Below the pieces are notes generated by a model, which did not search any database, had not been told where the DNA came from, and saw only the letters and a list, made by a program, of their open reading frames with translations. Both the position numbers and the translations under genes were made by a program. From the NCBI GenBank assembly GCA_030537735.1, contig JAUNVG010000001.1, positions 398,167 to 444,480 on the forward strand: a stretch of 46,314 bases of DNA, in the 5' to 3' direction. This DNA comes from Actinomycetaceae bacterium. GTDB taxonomy: Bacteria > Actinomycetota > Actinomycetes > Actinomycetales > Actinomycetaceae. This document shows, piece by piece, positions 42,124-46,314 of this stretch. Each line of letters begins with the position of its first letter. Within the stretch, counting starts at the first letter, position 1.

Positions 42124-43791
42124 TTAGCGGAGACGGTAGGCGCTTGCGAAAAGTTTTAGAGCTGCGCCTGCTAAAGCTATGGCTAGTGCGGGCAGGTACA
42201 GATCGCTCACGCCGGTGCGCGCTAGTTCTTTGCCCTCAGTGGGAGGGGGCGCGGTTACCTTAGTGGTGCTGCCGTCTTCACTTTCTCCGGGAGGGGTCTG
42301 CTCCGGCGGCGGAGTAGTCTCCGGCGGCGTGGGACTGTCCCCTCCCTGCGGCGGAGTAGTCTCCGGCGGCGTGGGACTGTCCCCTCCCTGCGGCGGGACC
42401 GGTGGCAGATCTGTTGTCACCACTTGGAAAGACTCTTCTTTAATACCGAACCTGTCCATGACATCTGGCATTAAAAGGAAGTCTGCGTAGCCGCCCTCAC
42501 CGCGAGTGTTCTGGTCGTATTGCAATGCCGAAACCACCCAACTGTAGTATCCCGGCTCCCAGGTTGGCAGCGCCCCGTCCAATAGGTGTCCAGTCTCTTC
42601 TGCAGTAGCGCGCACCTGGTAGGTTCCCGGCCCGGTTACAGTCACCATTCGACTCGCCGCTAAGGGGGCGTCTTGGGGGACTTCCTCGCTTTCGTCCACC
42701 GGGGTTGAAAATGGCCCGTAGAGTTCTGCTCGCAGTTGAAGCTCAACCGGGTCCCCATCTATGGTTTCAGGCCAGTTATCGGCCTGTAAGAAGATGTTGT
42801 CTACCGCTGGTTCATCTACTCGGAGGCGTTCGGATTCAACTTTGGTCGTGAACGCTACCGTCAGGTTGGGGGGAAGTAGTTTCAAGCCTGCTTTACTTGA
42901 TATTTCAGTATTGGCTGGCTGCACGCTGATTAAGTCTTGATACGCAGGCGATTGCAAAATATCAATGCTGTTCGCGGGCAGCCCGGTGAAAGTAATCTCC
43001 ACCGAGATCTCACCGTATGCGTTGTAATGGATCGGCAGCTGCACGGGGGCGGTCGCAGAGGTTATCTCCAGCGTGGTTTGCTGGTTTTGGAACTGGGCGG
43101 GACCGTGCAGGCTCAACTTACCTTGCAGTCCTGGCACCCAAGCGCCACTGGCTGCTTGCACACCCACATTAGTTACCGCCACAGACCCATCCGGTTGGCG
43201 TTCCACTTTGGGTTCAAGCTGGTAAGGGCCGGCGTATTTCATGGCGTGGGAAAGCATCTTCTGTGCCAGTTCACCACCGTCGGAGGGCGCCCTGGTGGAG
43301 AACCACCCCCAAGAAGGTAGTTGCGTCTGGACGGCCCAGGCGAAGGATTCTGCCTGTAGTTTGCTATCTTGCGGATCAGGGCGATTCCAGTGGTAGAGGG
43401 AAGTTATCAGGTAGGTGGTGTCAGCTTCCATTACACGTTTTTCGTTCGGGTGGCCTTTGGAAGTGTTAAAGTCGCGCAGGATCGTTTCTCCCACCGGGTG
43501 GGAAACCACTTCGAAGTCACTGGCCGGCGTTCGTTCGGTGGCGATATATTGCCCATCGCCGGCGCACACCCCCGCGTGTGGGTGTGAATGGGCGACTAGA
43601 AGGTTACCTGAACCTGTGATGGTGAAGCTCAGTGGCTGCGCTAAGGCGGTGGGCACCGTTAGAGCTAGGATAACGGCCACAAGAGCTAGGATTTGCCCCC
43701 TAAGTCTTGCGCCTAGCTTCAGCGCGCTTCGATGGTTGTCTCTTGTAGTGGTGCCAGCATTCGGAGCTGGGCATGCATGACTTTGCTGCAT
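42124..43791 (-). CDS. Cell-wall-anchored surface protein with LAXTG sorting signal
   Basis: From the ATG at 43791 (AGAGGA 7 nt upstream) the protein has 555 residues. A long signal peptide (about residues 30-52, ending ALAQ) precedes a His-containing start AHSHPHAG. The middle is beta-rich without a family I recognise. A Pro-rich stalk with a doubled PPQGGDSPTPPETT unit follows. The end is LARTG (about residues 523-527), a hydrophobic helix and a basic tail: a sortase signal of the LAXTG type used by class E sortases. It is displayed on the wall; the ligand is unknown. ssb follows 36 bp later, apparently in one transcript. A frame start at 43824 would add 11 residues. Confidence 0.82.
   Translation of the reverse strand: MQQSHACPAPNAGTTTRDNHRSALKLGARLRGQILALVAVILALTVPTALAQPLSFTITGSGNLLVAHSHPHAGVCAGDGQYIATERTPASDFEVVSHPVGETILRDFNTSKGHPNEKRVMEADTTYLITSLYHWNRPDPQDSKLQAESFAWAVQTQLPSWGWFSTRAPSDGGELAQKMLSHAMKYAGPYQLEPKVERQPDGSVAVTNVGVQAASGAWVPGLQGKLSLHGPAQFQNQQTTLEITSATAPVQLPIHYNAYGEISVEITFTGLPANSIDILQSPAYQDLISVQPANTEISSKAGLKLLPPNLTVAFTTKVESERLRVDEPAVDNIFLQADNWPETIDGDPVELQLRAELYGPFSTPVDESEEVPQDAPLAASRMVTVTGPGTYQVRATAEETGHLLDGALPTWEPGYYSWVVSALQYDQNTRGEGGYADFLLMPDVMDRFGIKEESFQVVTTDLPPVPPQGGDSPTPPETTPPQGGDSPTPPETTPPPEQTPPGESEDGSTTKVTAPPPTEGKELARTGVSDLYLPALAIALAGAALKLFASAYRLR
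42311..42394. repeat. Two 42-bp tandem repeats in the stalk of the surface protein
   Basis: Units 42311-42352 and 42353-42394 are identical and encode the 14-residue PPQGGDSPTPPETT twice. The identity at DNA level suggests a recent duplication. Confidence 0.9.
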
Positions 43792-43868
43792 TGGAGTTCC
43801 TCTCTTTTGGGAGAACGACTCCATACTCGGGCGTTAGCAAGAAGCATTCACGCCCCCGAAAGTCAGCC

Positions 43869-43904
43869 TGTGGATAACGCTAAAACCTCCAAAGCTGTGG
43901 ATAA
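43869..43904 (-). promoter_or_regulatory. Two consensus DnaA boxes upstream of the surface protein-ssb operon
   Basis: TGTGGATAA occurs at 43869-43877 and at 43896-43904, in the same orientation and 27 bp apart. Each equals TTATCCACA on the minus strand. They lie 78-113 bp before the operon start. Confidence 0.5.
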
Positions 43905-43952
43905 GTTTTATCTCCTGGATCCATTTGCCCCGCACACCGGTATTGGTCCGCG

Positions 43953-44000
43953 AAAAAAATGAAGAGGGGTACCCACCGCGCGGGCAGGCCCCCCCTTCTT
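43953..44000 (-). terminator. Rho-independent terminator after orn
   Basis: On the minus strand GAAGGGGG pairs imperfectly with CCCCTCTTC, and after one A a run of seven T follows (43953-43959). Confidence 0.7.
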
Positions 44001-44014
44001 TGCCTTCTAACCAC

Positions 44015-44635
44015 CTATTGGGCTATCCCCAACCCGGTTACTTCCTGGGCTACTTGGCGACACTCCACTCGCGAAGGCCCCTCCCCTGCGGGGAACAACG
44101 CCTTGCGGTAGTAGATGAGTTCTTGGATGGATTCCAAAATGTCGGCGCGCGCCCGATGCCCACCGTTCTTCACCGGAGCCTCTTCGAAGACACGGTGGTA
44201 CCAGCGTTTGGCCAGCTCTTTAACAGTGGACACATCCACCACCCGGTAGTGCAGGTGCTCGATCAGCTCAGGCATATCCCGCTCTAAGAAAGATTTATCC
44301 GTACCAATCGAGTTCCCAGCCAGCAACGCCTTTTGCGGCTGGGGAACAATCGAACGCACGTAATCTAAAACCTGCGTTTTAGCTTCTTCTAGGGACACAC
44401 CGCCCTCTAAGTCGTCTAATAGACCCGACTCGGTATGCATCTTACGCACGAAGCTACCCATTTGCTCAAGAGCTTGCACCGGCGGCTTAATGAGGATATC
44501 TATGCCTTCATCGACAATGTTCAACTGTTCATCGGTAACCACCACTGCGACTTCCACCAAGGCGTCTTTAGAAAGATCCAGCCCGGTCATCTCACAGTCA
44601 ATCCACACCAGTGGGCGTTTCAACTTACTACTCAT
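44015..44635 (-). CDS. orn: Oligoribonuclease
   Basis: From the ATG at 44635 the protein has 206 residues, the usual Orn length. WIDCEMTGLDL carries the first catalytic acids, SFVRKMHTESGL and GNSIGTDKSFL the middle motifs, and HRARADILESIQEL the last His/Asp. It degrades 2-5 nt RNA fragments and the linear di-nucleotides from cyclic di-nucleotide breakdown. A frame extension to 44668 exists, but homology begins at MSSKLKRPLVWID. AGGTAAG lies about 10 nt upstream. Confidence 0.94.
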   Translation of the reverse strand: MSSKLKRPLVWIDCEMTGLDLSKDALVEVAVVVTDEQLNIVDEGIDILIKPPVQALEQMGSFVRKMHTESGLLDDLEGGVSLEEAKTQVLDYVRSIVPQPQKALLAGNSIGTDKSFLERDMPELIEHLHYRVVDVSTVKELAKRWYHRVFEEAPVKNGGHRARADILESIQELIYYRKALFPAGEGPSRVECRQVAQEVTGLGIAQ

Positions 44636-44815
44636 AGGCACCAGCTTACCTGCATTGCGAAACCGCATTCACCGCCGCGGCAATAGAACATGAACCACAC
44701 CAGTTTTCGCTCTCCTCGCCACCGGGAAGACACAGCACGCGGCGCGAGCCGACAGGTCCGCGCTTGCCTCGCCCTCGACATATGGACGTAAAACTCACAA
44801 CCTGCGGCCAATAAC

Positions 44816-44821
44816 TAAACT
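44816..44821 (+). promoter_or_regulatory. Candidate -10 element for leaderless ilvA (TAAACT)
   Basis: TAAACT, 7 nt spacer, ATG at 44829; no Shine-Dalgarno. Confidence 0.5.
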
Positions 44822-44828
44822 ATCTGGC

Positions 44829-46193
44829 ATGTCGATAGCTTTTGATTCATTTTCTACCAATCAACCACAAGTCCCCACCTGCACCACCACCGGCAGTGCC
44901 CGTATTAATGGGCAAGGAAGCGCCGTGCACCCGCACGGGGAGCTACCTGTGAGTGCTCGTGACGTAGAAGAAGCTGCCAAAGTACTGTCCGGAGTGGCCA
45001 AATGCACCTCCTTGGACTACTCCGAGCGTCTGTCTAAGGAAGTAGGAGTAGATGTCTACCTCAAACGCGAAGACATGCAGGTATGCCGCTCCTTCAAAGT
45101 GCGCGGAGCCTACCGACGTATCTTCGACCTAGCCCACGGGGAGGAAGATTCCAACCGACAGGTGGTTTGCGCCTCCGCTGGTAACCACGCCCAAGGAGTT
45201 GCCTGGTCGTGCGCGCAGATGGGGATTAAGGGCACGATTTTCCTGCCTTCCAACACCCCGCGCCAAAAGCGTCAGCGCATCGCCACCATCGGTGGGCCGT
45301 GGGTAAACCAAGTGGTCGTGGACGGGTCTTTCGACATCGCCAACCAAGCCGCCCAAGAGTTCGCGGAATCCTCCGGCGCGGTCATGGTTCACCCCTTCGA
45401 CGATCCCCTCACCATCGCAGGGCAAGGAACCATCGGAGTGGAACTCGACCAGCAGATGCCGGCGAACACCAAGACCGTGCTGATCCCCATCGGTGGAGGC
45501 GGTCTCGCAGCCGGGATCGCCACCTGGCTGCGCCAGGCCCGCCCCCACCTGCAGATCATCGGGGTGGAACCGCAGGGAGCGGCCTCTATGCGCGCCGCCC
45601 TAAAGGCAGACACCCCGGTTCGACTCGATGAAGTCGATTCTTTCGTCGATGGCACCGCCGTGGGGCGCGCCGGAGACACCACCTTCGCCGTAATTCGTGA
45701 ACTCGTTGATGAGGTAGTTACCGTGCCCACCGGAGCGGTGTGCACGGAAATGCTAGACCTGTACCACTCCGAAGGAATCATTGCCGAACCTGCCGGAGCG
45801 CTGGCCGCAGCTGCGATTCGCCGCTACCTGCCGCAGATCCCCCAAGGACCCGTGGTGGGGATAGTTTCCGGTGGTAATAACGACCTATCCCGCTACGCTG
45901 AGGTCCAAGAACGCTCCCTGCGCCACGAAGGGCTGCGACACTACTTCCTGGTTACCTTCCCCCAAGAGCCCGGCGCGCTGCGTCGTTTCCTCGCTGACGT
46001 CCTCGCCGACGATCAAGATATCGTGCACTTTGAATACACCAAGAAGAACAACCGCGAAACCGGTCCGGCGCTGGTGGGGATTGACATCAATGACGCTGCC
46101 GACATTACTGCCCTGCGTCGGCGCATGGCAGCCTCTCCCCTACACGTGGAGCAGCTTAATCCAGATTCGCAGATCTTCCGGCTGCTGGTGTGA
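44829..46193 (+). CDS. ilvA: Threonine ammonia-lyase (threonine dehydratase)
   Basis: The 454-residue enzyme converts threonine to 2-oxobutyrate, the first step to isoleucine. PLP lysine Lys90 is in CRSFKVRGAYRR. ASAGNHAQGVAW, the glycine loop IPIGGGGLAAG and IVSGGNND complete the site. A short ACT-like domain (HYFLVTFPQEPGALRRF onward, about residues 372-454) should respond to isoleucine or valine, as in corynebacterial IlvA. An N-terminal lead of about 40 residues is longer than usual, but the leaderless signal supports the first ATG. Tandem repeats follow the stop. Confidence 0.93.
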   Translation: MSIAFDSFSTNQPQVPTCTTTGSARINGQGSAVHPHGELPVSARDVEEAAKVLSGVAKCTSLDYSERLSKEVGVDVYLKREDMQVCRSFKVRGAYRRIFDLAHGEEDSNRQVVCASAGNHAQGVAWSCAQMGIKGTIFLPSNTPRQKRQRIATIGGPWVNQVVVDGSFDIANQAAQEFAESSGAVMVHPFDDPLTIAGQGTIGVELDQQMPANTKTVLIPIGGGGLAAGIATWLRQARPHLQIIGVEPQGAASMRAALKADTPVRLDEVDSFVDGTAVGRAGDTTFAVIRELVDEVVTVPTGAVCTEMLDLYHSEGIIAEPAGALAAAAIRRYLPQIPQGPVVGIVSGGNNDLSRYAEVQERSLRHEGLRHYFLVTFPQEPGALRRFLADVLADDQDIVHFEYTKKNNRETGPALVGIDINDAADITALRRRMAASPLHVEQLNPDSQIFRLLV

Positions 46194-46224
46194 TGCTTAG
46201 TTGGCTACCGCGGGCGGTACGCTA

Positions 46225-46260
46225 CCGCTAAGCCCTGCGGTGCCGCTAAGCCCTGCGGTG
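46225..46260. repeat. Two 18-bp tandem repeats after ilvA
   Basis: CCGCTAAGCCCTGCGGTG occurs twice without a gap; each unit can fold by CCGC/GCGG. The last ~50 bp of the window after it are extremely GC-rich. Confidence 0.85.
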
Positions 46261-46314
46261 CGAGCGCCGGGCCCGGCCGTGGTCGCCGGGGCGGGCCGGC
46301 GTAGTAGATCGCGC

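Overview
The window looks like a chromosomal segment of a mid-GC actinobacterium, most likely a member of the Actinomycetaceae (Actinomyces, Trueperella or Arcanobacterium-type, probably fermentative and host-associated). The reasons are an actinobacterial type N-terminal Lys/Ala tract on a probable primary sigma factor, an Rv2175c-family DNA-binding protein next to a PASTA kinase, class II DAHP synthase, PPi-type phosphofructokinase, DUF3043, MetPS, a LAXTG (class E) sorting signal, and many apparently leaderless genes. No rRNA, tRNA, CRISPR array, prophage or insertion sequence was seen.

Layout. 1-6.2 kb: start of a probable rpoD (minus), UspA protein, polyprenyl synthase, Rv2175c-like regulator, PknL-like PASTA kinase, aroG. 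6.2-10.9 kb: PPi-phosphofructokinase, plsC, an exonuclease/GIY-YIG fusion and an atypical receiver protein. 11-15.6 kb: FKBP lipoprotein, erpA, a degenerate glycerate-kinase homologue, an M20 dipeptidase and DUF3043. This order follows the M. tuberculosis Rv2173-Rv2206 neighbourhood, but the cytochrome bc1-aa3 genes that lie inside it in mycobacteria are absent. 15.7-23.5 kb: pyrD, an unknown protein, a SpoU methyltransferase, a HAD phosphatase, metPS, deoD, an M48-type peptidase and udk. 23.7-27.7 kb: an aromatic-ring FAD hydroxylase and a two-gene ABC exporter. 27.8-32.6 kb: two zinc peptidases (M13 and M1 PepN). 32.7-36.3 kb: sugar genes, namely stand-alone PTS EIIB and EIIA, malQ and a second EIIB. 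36.4-41.2 kb: tesB, an aminotransferase, ettA, a Gdx-type SMR exporter and a pyrimidine-dimer glycosylase homologue. 41.4-46.3 kb: ssb with a LAXTG surface protein, orn and ilvA.

How the genes work together. Nucleotide salvage and synthesis (deoD, udk, pyrD), peptide and amino-acid use (M13, PepN, M20 dipeptidase, methionine/alanine import, ilvA) and sugar use (PTS parts, malQ, PPi-PFK) dominate. This suits a peptide- and sugar-fermenting commensal or pathogen. Most genes are housekeeping. The less ordinary signals are a consistent TANNNT element exactly 7 nt before many start codons (leaderless transcripts), short tandem repeats just after several stop codons, perfect DnaA-box sequences upstream of the ssb operon, a glycerate-kinase-like protein without its signature residues, and PTS subunits without a membrane EIIC.
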